This document shows positions 6,554 through 16,798 of a DNA stretch of 38,883 bases, one piece after another (the first letter of the stretch is position 1; each line of letters starts with the position of its first letter). The translations under genes were made by a program, and so were the position numbers. Source of the DNA: UBA5266 sp964610025. Lineage in GTDB: Bacteria > Bacteroidota > Bacteroidia > Bacteroidales > WCHB1-69. The stretch lies in the NCBI GenBank assembly GCA_964610025.1, contig CAZSTX010000016.1:1-38883 (forward strand). The letters are read 5' to 3'. Under the pieces are notes generated by a model. The model did not search any database. It was given only the letters and a program-made list of their open reading frames with translations, and was not told the origin of the DNA.

Positions 6554-9376
6554 ATGAAAGTTATCGTTAAATCAATTGTCTTTTTATTAAGTTTTACAGC
6601 ATATTTACTCCATTCACAAGCAGTGCCTTTTAATGCTAAGCAAGCCTTACCACATGACACTACTGTTAAAATAGGAAAGTTAGAAAACGGATTAACTTAT
6701 TATATCAAATCAAACAAAAAACCAGAAAAACGTGCCATTTTTTACTTATCTGTCAATGCTGGCTCTATTTTAGAAACAGACGACCAAGTTGGCTTAGCAC
6801 ATTTTACCGAACACATGGGGTTTAATGGGACAAAACAATATCCTAACAATACCTTGGTGAGTGAACTCGAAAAAAAAGGGATTGTTTTTGGAAGAGAAAT
6901 CAATGCCTATACAAGTTTTAACGAAACAGTTTATTATGTTACTTTGCCTACTGACGATAGCACCATGTTTAATATGGGGTTAAAAATTCTTGATGGTTGG
7001 GCTTTTGGGATGTTAATGGCAGAGGAAGAAATTGATAAAGAAAGAGGTGTTATTATAGAAGAATGGCGTACAAGAGGAGGCGCTGGCGAGCGTATGCGAC
7101 AAATTACATTGCCTGTAGAATTAAAAAACTCAAAATATATTAATCGTTTACCAATTGGCACTTTAGAAAATCTACAGAATTTCAAATACGCCTCTATTAG
7201 AAATTTCTACAAAACATGGTATAGACCTGATAATATGGCAATTATTATCGTTGGCGATTTTAATGCTAATGATATGGAACAAATGGTAATTGATTTTTTT
7301 CTTATGAACCCTATCCCATCAACTCCCCTAAAACGTCCAAATTATACTATTCCTAATAATAAAAAACCTTTAATTGCTATTGCTACTGACCCAGAAGCTA
7401 CTAATACACAATTTGTTATTAATTATAAACATCCTAAAAAAACAATCAAAACATATGAAGATTTAAAACTTAACATTTGCCGTTCGCTTCTTACAAGCAT
7501 ACTCAATGCCCGAATAGCAGAAATTGGAAATAAAACACAAGCTCCATTTATTCATGGAGTTAGTTATTATGGAAATTATTGGTCGCGTACAAATGAGTCA
7601 TTCTCTAATAGGTATGTTTGCAAAGAAAACAGAGGATTAGAAACTTTTGAATTAGCACTAAGCGAATTGCAACGATTAATACAATATGGCATTTTAGATT
7701 CGGAATTAGAACGAGCTAAAATAGAACTACTTAGCAACTATGAAAAACAGGCAAAAGAAGAAGATAAAAAAGAATCTCGCACTTTTGCAAATCAATACAA
7801 CGCTCATTTTCTTCATCATACGCCTATTATAAGTAGTAAAGAACATTACTTATTAGCTCAAGAAATAATGAATCAAATTAATAACGAAGACATTCATGCT
7901 ATAATAAAACAATTAATAACAGACAAAAATATTACCATTACCTATACTCAACCCAAAAAGACGGATTTAGCTACTCCTAATGAAAACGATTTTCTACAAA
8001 TACTTAAAAAAGTTAAAACCATAAAAACCATTCCCTATGTTGACGAAGCCAATCAGCTCCCCTTTTTAACAAAAGAACCTACCGCTGGAAAAATCATTGA
8101 ACGTAAAGACAATACCGAATTTAATTACACAGAAATAGTGTTAAGTAACGGAGCAAAAGTTATTTTAAAAGCTACAGATTTCACTAACGACCAAATCCTT
8201 TTTTATGCTTTTAGCAAAGGAGGAACTTCGCTTTATCCTAACAATAAATTAGTTAATGCCAAATATAGCACCACTATTATTCACAATAGTGGTATTGGAA
8301 ATTATAATAATAATGATCTTAAAAAATTCATGTATGGTAAAAATTTTCATATTAATCCTTGGATATTTTCTTTAAACGAAGGGATAGATGGCAGCACAAG
8401 CATCAAAGATATGGAAACATTTTTACAATATATATTTATGATTTTTGAAAGTCCACGTAAAGAGCAAGAAGAATTGGATAAACAAATAGATGCGTGGCGT
8501 ACTTCTATCGCTATGTATCAAAACTCGCCAACACATCAATTTCAATACCTTGTCAATAAATTAAAATACCCAGAAGACACAATAAGTATTATAAGATTGG
8601 AAGAAAAACATTTAGAAGAAATGAATTTAGAAGAAATGTATTCTATTTTTAGAGAACGTTTTAATAATGCTAAAGATTTTACTTTTTATTTTGTAGGAAA
8701 TCTCGATTTTGAAACTGTTCTTCCTCTTATCGAAAAATATATTGGAGGCATACCATCGAAACAAGAAAAAGAAAATTGGATAGACAAAAGCAGCCCTTTT
8801 GCAAAAGGCATTACCAACGAAACACTTTATGCTGGTATTGGAGAAAAAACACAATTTGTTATTTCAACCTGCCAAGACTTTGATTGGAACACAAGAAATC
8901 TTTTGTTAATCAATTTATTAAATAATATTGTAAAAATCAAAATGACAGAAGAAATACGCGAAAAATTAGGAGGTACTTATGGCGTCAATTTTTCTATATC
9001 TACTTCAAAATTACCCAAAGAGCAGCTATTTATGAATATTGGATTGGGTTGTGAACCAACACGAGTCGAAGAGCTAACAACAAGCATTTGGAAAGTTATC
9101 GATCAAATTATTGAAAATGGAGTAGAAGAATTATACCTTGATAAAGCTAAAATACAATTGATTAAAGCTAAAGAAATTGCTGTAAAAAACAACAACACTT
9201 GGCTCCATAATCTACATCAATTATATGAATACGACTATCCTTTATTAAGTGTTGAAGAATATAAAGAAATTATTAATAACATAACAACAGAAGAAATTAA
9301 AACAATAGTTAAATACATGAAACATGATGAATATGTGCGTGTTATTCTAATGCCAGCATCAATGAAAAAGGAATAA
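6554..9376 (+). CDS. M16 family zinc metalloprotease (PqqL-like), secreted
   Basis: This 940-residue protein has a signal peptide (about residues 1-22, ending near HSQA). The inverted zinc motif HFTEH spans residues 83-87, and the likely third ligand E163 lies in the conserved ERGVIIEEWRTR segment. The length fits the double M16 type, an active N-terminal half and an inactive C-terminal half, as in PqqL-like periplasmic proteases. The C-terminal half carries the REKLGGTYGV segment typical of M16 second halves. It probably degrades peptides in the periplasm. The uvrA ATG follows 26 nt later on the same strand, so the two may share a transcript, although no functional link is evident. Confidence 0.93.
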   Translation: MKVIVKSIVFLLSFTAYLLHSQAVPFNAKQALPHDTTVKIGKLENGLTYYIKSNKKPEKRAIFYLSVNAGSILETDDQVGLAHFTEHMGFNGTKQYPNNTLVSELEKKGIVFGREINAYTSFNETVYYVTLPTDDSTMFNMGLKILDGWAFGMLMAEEEIDKERGVIIEEWRTRGGAGERMRQITLPVELKNSKYINRLPIGTLENLQNFKYASIRNFYKTWYRPDNMAIIIVGDFNANDMEQMVIDFFLMNPIPSTPLKRPNYTIPNNKKPLIAIATDPEATNTQFVINYKHPKKTIKTYEDLKLNICRSLLTSILNARIAEIGNKTQAPFIHGVSYYGNYWSRTNESFSNRYVCKENRGLETFELALSELQRLIQYGILDSELERAKIELLSNYEKQAKEEDKKESRTFANQYNAHFLHHTPIISSKEHYLLAQEIMNQINNEDIHAIIKQLITDKNITITYTQPKKTDLATPNENDFLQILKKVKTIKTIPYVDEANQLPFLTKEPTAGKIIERKDNTEFNYTEIVLSNGAKVILKATDFTNDQILFYAFSKGGTSLYPNNKLVNAKYSTTIIHNSGIGNYNNNDLKKFMYGKNFHINPWIFSLNEGIDGSTSIKDMETFLQYIFMIFESPRKEQEELDKQIDAWRTSIAMYQNSPTHQFQYLVNKLKYPEDTISIIRLEEKHLEEMNLEEMYSIFRERFNNAKDFTFYFVGNLDFETVLPLIEKYIGGIPSKQEKENWIDKSSPFAKGITNETLYAGIGEKTQFVISTCQDFDWNTRNLLLINLLNNIVKIKMTEEIREKLGGTYGVNFSISTSKLPKEQLFMNIGLGCEPTRVEELTTSIWKVIDQIIENGVEELYLDKAKIQLIKAKEIAVKNNNTWLHNLHQLYEYDYPLLSVEEYKEIINNITTEEIKTIVKYMKHDEYVRVILMPASMKKE

Positions 9377-9402
9377 TTATTAAAATAGAATTGCAATACT
9401 AC

Positions 9403-12210
9403 ATGAAAAATAATGATTTCATTCGTATAAAAGGAGTTAAAGTAAACAACTTACAAAACATATCACTCAATATACCTCACAATAAACTCATTGTAATTAC
9501 AGGTTTATCTGGGTCAGGAAAATCATCTCTCGCCTTCGACACTCTATATGCCGAAGGGCAAAGGCGTTATATTGAATCTTTAAGTGCCTATGCACGTCAG
9601 TTTTTAGGAAAAATAAGTAAACCCACTATTGATTTTATTCATGGCATTCCACCTGCTATTGCATTTGAACAAAAAGTAAATACAAACAATCCTCGTTCTA
9701 CCTTAGGAACTTCAACAGAAATTTATGAATATATTAAACTTTTATTTGCCCGTTTAGGAAAAACCTATTCTCCAATTTCTGGCGACTTGGTCAAACGAGA
9801 TAGTGTGAATGATGTGTGTAATTTTATCTTTTCTTTGCCCGACACATCTCCTGTTTTATTGTATGCTCCGCTTATTCTCCGAAACGAAAGAAGCATTGAA
9901 GAACAATTATCAGTACTTTTAATACAAGGATTTAATCGCATCAGTCTCAATGGCAAAATTTTATTTATTGACGATTATTTGAAAAACAAAACAATCCCAT
10001 CAAGTGAAATTCTTCTGCTTATCGACCGTTTTATCTTAAAGAAAACAGATGAAAATCGTTCGCGTATCGCCGAATCGATAGAAACAGCATTTTTTGAAGG
10101 GCAAGGAGTTTGTTTGGTTGAGATTGCTGCTGCTAACAAGAAAAAAGAAATTCATTATTTTTCTAATAAGTTTGAAAAAGATGGCATTATATTCAAAAAA
10201 CCGAGTGTCAATATGTTCTCTTTCAATAATCCATACGGTGCATGTCCGCGTTGCGAAGGCTTTGGAAATATATTAGGTATAGACCCCGATTTAATTATTC
10301 CCGATAAAAATTTATCTGTATATGACGATGCCATCGTTTGCTGGAAAACAGAAAAAATGAACGAATATAAACAAGCATTGATAAACAATGCTAACCTTTT
10401 CGATTTTCCTATTCATCGTCCTATTTCACAACTTACCAAAGAAGAATACAATTTACTATGGACTGGAAATCAATACTTTCATGGTATCAACCAATTTTTT
10501 CAATGGGTTGAAGAAAATTCGTATAAAATCCAATATCGCGTTTTACTTTCTCGCTATAAAGGGAAAACAGTATGTACTGAATGCAAAGGCAGTAGATTAA
10601 CAAAAGATGCAGAATATATTAAAATACATAAAAAAAACATTCACGAAATCATAGAAATGCCTCTTGACGAATGTTTATCTTTTTTTAAAAATTTAACTTT
10701 CGATACTCCTCAAGAACAAACAATAGCCGAGCGTTTATTAAAAGAAATACAAACTCGTATAGCATTTCTTTGTAATCTTGGATTAGAATATCTTACCCTT
10801 AACCGTCCGTCTAATACTTTATCGGGAGGCGAATCGCAACGTATCAATTTAGCTGGTTCTTTAGGAAGTAGTTTAGTTGGCTCCCTTTACATATTAGACG
10901 AACCAAGCATTGGATTGCATAGTAAAGACACATTAAAACTCATTAAAACGCTTAAACATTTAAGAGATATTGGCAATACGATTATCGTAGTTGAGCACGA
11001 TGAAGAAATTATTCGTGCAGCAGACCAAATTATCGATACGGGTCCTCTCTCGGGCAGAAATGGCGGAAAAATTGTATTTCAAGGAAATATAACAGAATTA
11101 TTAAAAGATAAAAATAGCATTACAGCTAAATATCTCAATAGTGATTTAAAAATTGAAGTGCCTAAAGAAAGAAAAACGGCTAAAGAATTCCTATTTTTAA
11201 ATAATGTTTCTTTGCATAACATACACAACCTATCTGTTAAAATTCCATTAAATGTATTGGCATTCGTAACAGGCGTTTCGGGCAGTGGAAAATCAACTTT
11301 AATAAAAGAAATATTATTCCCGCTTATTAAACGTGAAATAGATAGCAAGCAAATTACGATAAAAGAAAAATCAAACCATTTAACAGGCGATTTAAAAAAA
11401 ATTGCTCATGTCGAATTTGTCGACCAAAATCCTATTGGACGTTCCTCGCGTTCTAATCCAGCTACTTATATAGGTTCTTTTGAATATATACGCCAATTAT
11501 TTTCTGAACAACCCTTATCGAAAAATAGAGGCTATAAACCCGGATTTTTCTCTTTTAACATCGAAGGCGGACGATGCGAACATTGTAAAGGAGAAGGACA
11601 TATCAGCATTAAAATGCAATTTATGGCAGATGTAGAAATTATTTGCGACGAATGCAAAGGCAAATGCTATAAAGATGAAACATTAGAAGTGAAAATAAAA
11701 GATAAAAACATTTACGATATTTTACACTTAACCATTGACGAAGCTATTGACTTCTTTAAAAACTTGCCAAACTCACGTTTAACACAAAACATTATCAACT
11801 CACTACAACCTTTGTCTGATGTAGGAGTAGGTTATTTACAATTAGTACAATCATCGTCTTCCCTTTCAGGAGGCGAAGCCCAAAGAGTTAAATTAGCCCA
11901 TTTTCTTGGCAAAGGCAGTAAGCAAGCCCACACACTTTTCCTTTTTGATGAACCGACAACAGGATTACATTTTCATGACATTCAAAATCTTCATAAAGCA
12001 TTCAAAGCACTTATAAAAAAAGGACATAGCATTATAGTAATCGAACATAATTTAGATATGATTAAATGTGCCGATTGGATTATCGAATTGGGCCCAAACG
12101 GAGGAAACAAAGGAGGAGAAATTATATTTCAAGGAACACCAGAAGATATTATAAAATGCAAGCAATCTCACACCGCTAATTTTCTTAAAAAAAAATTAAC
12201 TAATAATTAA
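9403..12210 (+). CDS. uvrA: Excinuclease ABC subunit A
   Basis: This is the damage-recognition ATPase of nucleotide excision repair. It has two ABC modules: Walker A GLSGSGKSS (residues 34-42) and a second GVSGSGKST, with signatures LSGGESQR and LSGGEAQR. The C-x2-C zinc modules CPRC/CTEC and CEHC/CDEC are intact. The conserved NPIGRSSRSNPATY segment of full-length UvrA is present. The ATG at 9403 (935 residues) is preferred over an in-frame TTG at 9391 because UvrA proteins usually begin just before this I-x-I-x-G strand. It is the second gene of a four-gene plus-strand run. No LexA-like site was recognised. Confidence 0.97.
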   Translation: MKNNDFIRIKGVKVNNLQNISLNIPHNKLIVITGLSGSGKSSLAFDTLYAEGQRRYIESLSAYARQFLGKISKPTIDFIHGIPPAIAFEQKVNTNNPRSTLGTSTEIYEYIKLLFARLGKTYSPISGDLVKRDSVNDVCNFIFSLPDTSPVLLYAPLILRNERSIEEQLSVLLIQGFNRISLNGKILFIDDYLKNKTIPSSEILLLIDRFILKKTDENRSRIAESIETAFFEGQGVCLVEIAAANKKKEIHYFSNKFEKDGIIFKKPSVNMFSFNNPYGACPRCEGFGNILGIDPDLIIPDKNLSVYDDAIVCWKTEKMNEYKQALINNANLFDFPIHRPISQLTKEEYNLLWTGNQYFHGINQFFQWVEENSYKIQYRVLLSRYKGKTVCTECKGSRLTKDAEYIKIHKKNIHEIIEMPLDECLSFFKNLTFDTPQEQTIAERLLKEIQTRIAFLCNLGLEYLTLNRPSNTLSGGESQRINLAGSLGSSLVGSLYILDEPSIGLHSKDTLKLIKTLKHLRDIGNTIIVVEHDEEIIRAADQIIDTGPLSGRNGGKIVFQGNITELLKDKNSITAKYLNSDLKIEVPKERKTAKEFLFLNNVSLHNIHNLSVKIPLNVLAFVTGVSGSGKSTLIKEILFPLIKREIDSKQITIKEKSNHLTGDLKKIAHVEFVDQNPIGRSSRSNPATYIGSFEYIRQLFSEQPLSKNRGYKPGFFSFNIEGGRCEHCKGEGHISIKMQFMADVEIICDECKGKCYKDETLEVKIKDKNIYDILHLTIDEAIDFFKNLPNSRLTQNIINSLQPLSDVGVGYLQLVQSSSSLSGGEAQRVKLAHFLGKGSKQAHTLFLFDEPTTGLHFHDIQNLHKAFKALIKKGHSIIVIEHNLDMIKCADWIIELGPNGGNKGGEIIFQGTPEDIIKCKQSHTANFLKKKLTNN

Positions 12211-12226
12211 ATAAAACTTAAATCTA

Positions 12227-13681
12227 ATGCAATTAATTATTTTTACATGTTTCGCCATTTATACAATTATTATATTTTTAGTAACTTGGCTTACTTCCCG
12301 TAAAGCTAACAACGAATCTTTTTATATTGGCAACCGTCAATCTCCGTGGTTTGTTGTAGCCTATGGAATGATAGGAGCTTCTCTTTCGGGCGTAACTTTT
12401 ATGTCGGTGCCCGGCTGGGTCGATGAGCGTGCTTTTTCTTATATGCTTACGGTATTTGGTTATTTTTTAGGATACCTTGTTATATCATTTCTTTTAATGC
12501 CAGCTTATTACAAACTAAAACTAACTTCTATTTATCAATATTTAGAAATACGTTTCGGATTCTGGACACATAAAACAGGTTCTTTCTTTTTTTTATTATC
12601 AAGAACATTAGGAGCTTCTTTACGTATATTTTTGGTAATTCTTGTATTGCACGAATTTGTATTTTCTTACTGGGGATTTCGTTTCGAGATGACAGTTATA
12701 CTATTCCTTTTTTTAATATTAGGCTATACCTTACGGGGAGGTGTAAAAACAATCATTTGGACCGATACATTACAAACTACATTTATGCTGGCTTCACTCA
12801 TATTAAGCCTTATATTAATATGCAAAGCAATGGATATGAGTTTTAGCGAAATGTTTATAAATATCAAAAACAGTCGTTATTCTCAAGTGATATTTACCGA
12901 TAATGCTTCTCGTTTAAGTTGGTGGAAACAAATTTTAGGAGGAATGTTTATCACTATCAGTATGACAGGTTTAGACCAAGAAATGATGCAAAAAAATTTG
13001 AGTTGCAAAAACATCCGTTCTGCACAAAAAAACATGTTTAGTTTTAGTGTTATCATTATTTTTGTCAACTTTCTTTTTCTCTTTTTAGGAGCTGCCTTAT
13101 ACCTATATGCAGCCTCTAATAATATTAATGTTAAAGGCGACGAACTATTTGCATCTATTGCCATCAATCATTTAGGACCCATTGCCGGCGTTGTTTTTAT
13201 TATAGGATTAATATCGGCTTTATATCCAAGTGCTGACGGCGCCCTCACATCACTTACAACAGCTTTTAGTATCGACTTCTTAAACCTAGAAAAAAGAAAA
13301 GATTTTACAGAAAAGAAAAAAACACATATCCGATATGCAATTCACAGCGGATTTGCATTACTTTTTATTTTTATCATTATTTTTTACGAACAACACCGTT
13401 CAACTAATCTTATAGATATATTGTTTCGTATTGCAAGCATTACTTATGGACCTCTGTTAGGATTATTTGTATTCGGATTAATAATGAAACGAAAAATAAA
13501 AGACAAATTCACCCCTATTGTCTGTATATTATCTCCTATTATTTGTTTTATTTTAAGTCAAAACTCTCTCAAATGGTTCAACTATTCTTTCGATTTTGAA
13601 TTACTTCTATTAAATGGATTTTTGACATTTATTGGATTATTGTTAATTAGTAAAACTAATAATGTATCTTTGCAAGTATAA
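12227..13681 (+). CDS. Sodium:solute symporter (SSS family)
   Basis: This 484-residue integral membrane protein has about 13 hydrophobic segments. The start (FLVTWLTSRKANNESFYIGNR, then GMIGASLSGVTFMSVPG) and the later DTLQTTFM and GLDQEMMQKNLSCK segments match the LeuT-fold SSS family. The substrate, whether sugar, sialic acid, proline or another solute, cannot be read from sequence. It begins 16 nt after uvrA and is followed by the lipoprotein gene, whose promoter lies inside its 3' end. Confidence 0.92.
   Translation: MQLIIFTCFAIYTIIIFLVTWLTSRKANNESFYIGNRQSPWFVVAYGMIGASLSGVTFMSVPGWVDERAFSYMLTVFGYFLGYLVISFLLMPAYYKLKLTSIYQYLEIRFGFWTHKTGSFFFLLSRTLGASLRIFLVILVLHEFVFSYWGFRFEMTVILFLFLILGYTLRGGVKTIIWTDTLQTTFMLASLILSLILICKAMDMSFSEMFINIKNSRYSQVIFTDNASRLSWWKQILGGMFITISMTGLDQEMMQKNLSCKNIRSAQKNMFSFSVIIIFVNFLFLFLGAALYLYAASNNINVKGDELFASIAINHLGPIAGVVFIIGLISALYPSADGALTSLTTAFSIDFLNLEKRKDFTEKKKTHIRYAIHSGFALLFIFIIIFYEQHRSTNLIDILFRIASITYGPLLGLFVFGLIMKRKIKDKFTPIVCILSPIICFILSQNSLKWFNYSFDFELLLLNGFLTFIGLLLISKTNNVSLQV
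13640..13672 (+). promoter_or_regulatory. Internal promoter for the lipoprotein gene (TTG-N22-TATCTTTG)
   Basis: TTG at 13640-13642 and TATCTTTG at 13665-13672 are 22 nt apart, within the known spacing range. The promoter sits in the last codons of the symporter gene. Transcription would begin near 13676, 24 nt before the next start codon, so that gene can be expressed independently of uvrA. Confidence 0.55.
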
Positions 13682-13699
13682 AAATTAAATAAAATTATT

Positions 13700-14689
13700 A
13701 TGTTAAAAAAAATCATCTTTGGCTTTATTTTATTAAGTATATTTACTACATGCCGTCATACAACTCAAGAAGAAATATCTTATGAAAATTTGATTGAAAA
13801 AACATTGCCTTTAACAATAAACTGTGACGACGAAAGAAAAGATTCACTCATTATCTTAAATAATGATTTATATACACAATTACTCCCTTTATTAAAAAAA
13901 CAAGAAGGACACAGTCCTATTATTGCTACTACACTTCCCGACGAATGGGTTGTCGAATATCAAATAGAAAAATACTCCTCCAAATTCGATATTTGGCTCA
14001 TATCTAATACAAATGATATTAATCATAAAGTATTAATAACCATTGAAGAACAGGAAAAATCCTATAACATAATTGCAGCTTTAATAATTGCTTATAGCTC
14101 TGCTGTCGAAAAAAAAGACAGTTTAGAAAGTGAAGAATGGAGTTGCAATATCGAAAAAAATTATACAATTAAAATAAAGAAAAAATACGAAAAAATATAC
14201 TCCTCTGTTATCGACAGCATCACTCCTACTAATCAACTTATTGAAAATGAAGATATTTATTATATTTCTCCCAACGGACTGATTACATACCAACAACCTA
14301 CTATTTTTGATGTTGATTACATGGCTGTTATACAATTTGCTGACACTTCTGAAATAGGGATTGATATTGACGACGATTGGATATGGAATCGCATACATAT
14401 GCAAGAAACATTGGAAGAATACAATATACTTTTTATCGAAACTACTAAAAATTTTAACAACATTCCTATAATAAATTATTATGGAACAAAAATTGACATA
14501 GTGAATATTTCTTCTTTTCTAACCACACAATCAAAAGGTTATATCTTTTTAAAAAAAGGAGCAAAACCACAATATTTCCGTTATTGTCCTGCTGAAGAGT
14601 GTATAAAAAAAGTTTTACCTTATTTCAACATTGCGCAAGATTCTCTCAATACAGCAATCGAATATAATAAAAGAAATAACATCAACTAA
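13700..14689 (+). CDS. Hypothetical lipoprotein, function unknown
   Basis: The 329-residue protein begins with a short basic and hydrophobic leader ending in a lipobox-like FTTC (Cys18), so it should be lipid-anchored outside the cytoplasm. The rest is rich in acidic residues, with a DIDDDWIW stretch and no recognisable catalytic motif. It has a promoter of its own and ends 10 nt before the stop of the convergent HhH gene. I do not recognise the family. Reading frame, codon use and leader support a real gene. Confidence 0.75.
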   Translation: MLKKIIFGFILLSIFTTCRHTTQEEISYENLIEKTLPLTINCDDERKDSLIILNNDLYTQLLPLLKKQEGHSPIIATTLPDEWVVEYQIEKYSSKFDIWLISNTNDINHKVLITIEEQEKSYNIIAALIIAYSSAVEKKDSLESEEWSCNIEKNYTIKIKKKYEKIYSSVIDSITPTNQLIENEDIYYISPNGLITYQQPTIFDVDYMAVIQFADTSEIGIDIDDDWIWNRIHMQETLEEYNILFIETTKNFNNIPIINYYGTKIDIVNISSFLTTQSKGYIFLKKGAKPQYFRYCPAEECIKKVLPYFNIAQDSLNTAIEYNKRNNIN

Positions 14690-14699
14690 TATAAAGGAA

Positions 14700-16796
14700 C
14701 TATACTTTTACTATTATTTGCAAATGAATATCTGATTTACTATTGCCATCAATTTCCTCTAATCCAGTTCCTATCGTCTGTTTATTTTTATAAAAACTTT
14801 GAGCTACTCTCACCCAAATATTAACATAAGAACTAACTTCCATTTTCATCATCACATATATTCTATTTCCTATTCCATAATAAGCTGGAATAGAAGACGC
14901 ATACAATACATCATTTTCATAAGCATACAAACGTGTGTCGTAAGAATCGGTATGAAATAGAGCGTATCTTCCTGTTAAAGTAACCCATTTGTATTTCCAA
15001 ACAATATCTTGATAGATTAAATAACCTCTTAATTTTTCTTTATTATTTTTTTGTTGCAATACAACATATTCTAAACAACTTTTTAATTGTAAGTTATAAA
15101 GTGGCTTATAAATAGCATTTAAACGATAGTTTTGTTTTTTGACCGCTATTAACTGATTGTAATACTCCATCGATTCGTTCACATTTTTATCAGCATGTTT
15201 GAATTGAAAATAAAATGTAAACTTTCTATTTATGTCAAAGTGCCATCTTGTAAGCACTTTATAAGCAATTGACGGCGCATCAGTCGTGTATTTCAACCAC
15301 ATAAACCTATAAAAATCAACATGAGCGTTCAATGTTACATATTTATTTAAAAACATTTGCAATCCTAACAACAATCCATCTTCATTATTAACAACAGTTG
15401 CTTGACGATAGGCATTTGCTTGCACAGCCTGATAATCTTTACTATAATAACGATATAAAAGCGTAAAATTAAGCAATGGATCTACATAATAAATCAACCC
15501 ATTCAACAGGGCAAAACCGCCATTGTTGCTCAAAGCATTTTCGCCAAAGACACTTACTTTTTTTATGATAACATTATAATTTACACTTGCATTTAACACA
15601 TCTTGTTGGTTCATTTTGTATAAATTATACGGTTTTTCATCTATGTAAAAAGGGTAATTATAATGCGAATAAAACACCCCTACTCCTACTCTTAACACAC
15701 GATGAGTATAAGTAGCAAATGTTCCTAACAATTGCTGCTTAATATTGTTTTTTCTTTCTATTTCTGTTAGTGTACGATGATAACCCATTTCTTGTAATGA
15801 ATAAATATATTGGTTATCACTATGATTAACTTTTTCTAAATACGCATCTTTTTTACGGTAAGAATAAAATAGTGCAAAACGGAATTTTCCAAATTGCAAT
15901 TCGCTTGCTACACCACGCAAATAATTATTTTCATTAGAAGATGTATAAGGAGTAATAGATTGAGCATAGCGATATATTTCCATAGGATTGATAATAGTTG
16001 GCGATTGAAAACCTGTCCAAATAGCCACTCCCTGTCCAAATTTAATTTGATAATCTCCTACTGCTAATGATTTTATAAATTTAACATCTTTCATAAAAAA
16101 ATGAAAAGAATAAAAATCGAATCCTTGTTTATTGCTTCCTTTAAAAAACTCTTCTCCCGCATCTTTTTCAGCAGTAATTCCAAAACGTATTTTTGAAGCA
16201 TAATCAAATTTGTATTTAAACAAAAGATAAGGACGGCTACCTCTATAAATAGCATTGGGTTTTAATTCCAATAAAGAATCGGGAAGTATACGATAAGCCG
16301 ACTGTTTGTTTAATACTTGCGTATAACGCATTATACAGGTGTTTTTTCCATATTTAAATACATTTTTCAGTGTAGTTTTTCGACTTTGGTCAATAGGAAG
16401 TAGTACAACATAAGGTAATAACAAACGGACTGTTTCCATTGTAAATCCTTCAATAGAAGCTAATTCATAAATACTATACATAACTTGATTAATATCCAAA
16501 TATCTTTTTAAATGATATATCTGATAATCTGTCAATTTAAACACAGCCATCAGTATATCATAATCGGGTTGATTAATATTAATTTTATTTTCGTTATAAT
16601 AAGTATAGTCTTCCAATATTTCACTATAATCTTGTTCGTCTTCTGCACTTTCGGCTAAGTTTTCGAGTTGCAATATAAAATTATCTTCTTGTATTAATTC
16701 TCCTTCTTTTAAAGAAACTGTATCTATTTGTGCAAATAACAAATCTCCTTTTTGACATAGGAAAAACAAACACACTATCAATATATTTTTATACAT
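14700..16796 (-). CDS. Helix-hairpin-helix protein with predicted outer-membrane beta-barrel
   Basis: The 698-residue protein has a signal peptide (to about residue 22), an acidic linker, and a ComEA-like pair of helix-hairpin-helix motifs at about residues 70-135 (starting KININQPDYDIL). About 550 residues of alternating polar and aromatic strands follow, ending in a KSDIHLQIIVKV terminal strand typical of a barrel. Proteins of this layout are widespread and uncharacterised in Bacteroidota. The usual GIG turns of DNA-binding HhH motifs are degenerate (KLT and GFT), so DNA contact is uncertain. It starts 2 nt after the PorV-like gene, hence the two are one operon. Secretion, HhH identity and the barrel guess are all from sequence reading. 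Confidence 0.8.
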   Translation of the reverse strand: MYKNILIVCLFFLCQKGDLLFAQIDTVSLKEGELIQEDNFILQLENLAESAEDEQDYSEILEDYTYYNENKININQPDYDILMAVFKLTDYQIYHLKRYLDINQVMYSIYELASIEGFTMETVRLLLPYVVLLPIDQSRKTTLKNVFKYGKNTCIMRYTQVLNKQSAYRILPDSLLELKPNAIYRGSRPYLLFKYKFDYASKIRFGITAEKDAGEEFFKGSNKQGFDFYSFHFFMKDVKFIKSLAVGDYQIKFGQGVAIWTGFQSPTIINPMEIYRYAQSITPYTSSNENNYLRGVASELQFGKFRFALFYSYRKKDAYLEKVNHSDNQYIYSLQEMGYHRTLTEIERKNNIKQQLLGTFATYTHRVLRVGVGVFYSHYNYPFYIDEKPYNLYKMNQQDVLNASVNYNVIIKKVSVFGENALSNNGGFALLNGLIYYVDPLLNFTLLYRYYSKDYQAVQANAYRQATVVNNEDGLLLGLQMFLNKYVTLNAHVDFYRFMWLKYTTDAPSIAYKVLTRWHFDINRKFTFYFQFKHADKNVNESMEYYNQLIAVKKQNYRLNAIYKPLYNLQLKSCLEYVVLQQKNNKEKLRGYLIYQDIVWKYKWVTLTGRYALFHTDSYDTRLYAYENDVLYASSIPAYYGIGNRIYVMMKMEVSSYVNIWVRVAQSFYKNKQTIGTGLEEIDGNSKSDIHLQIIVKV

Positions 16797-16798
16797 AA

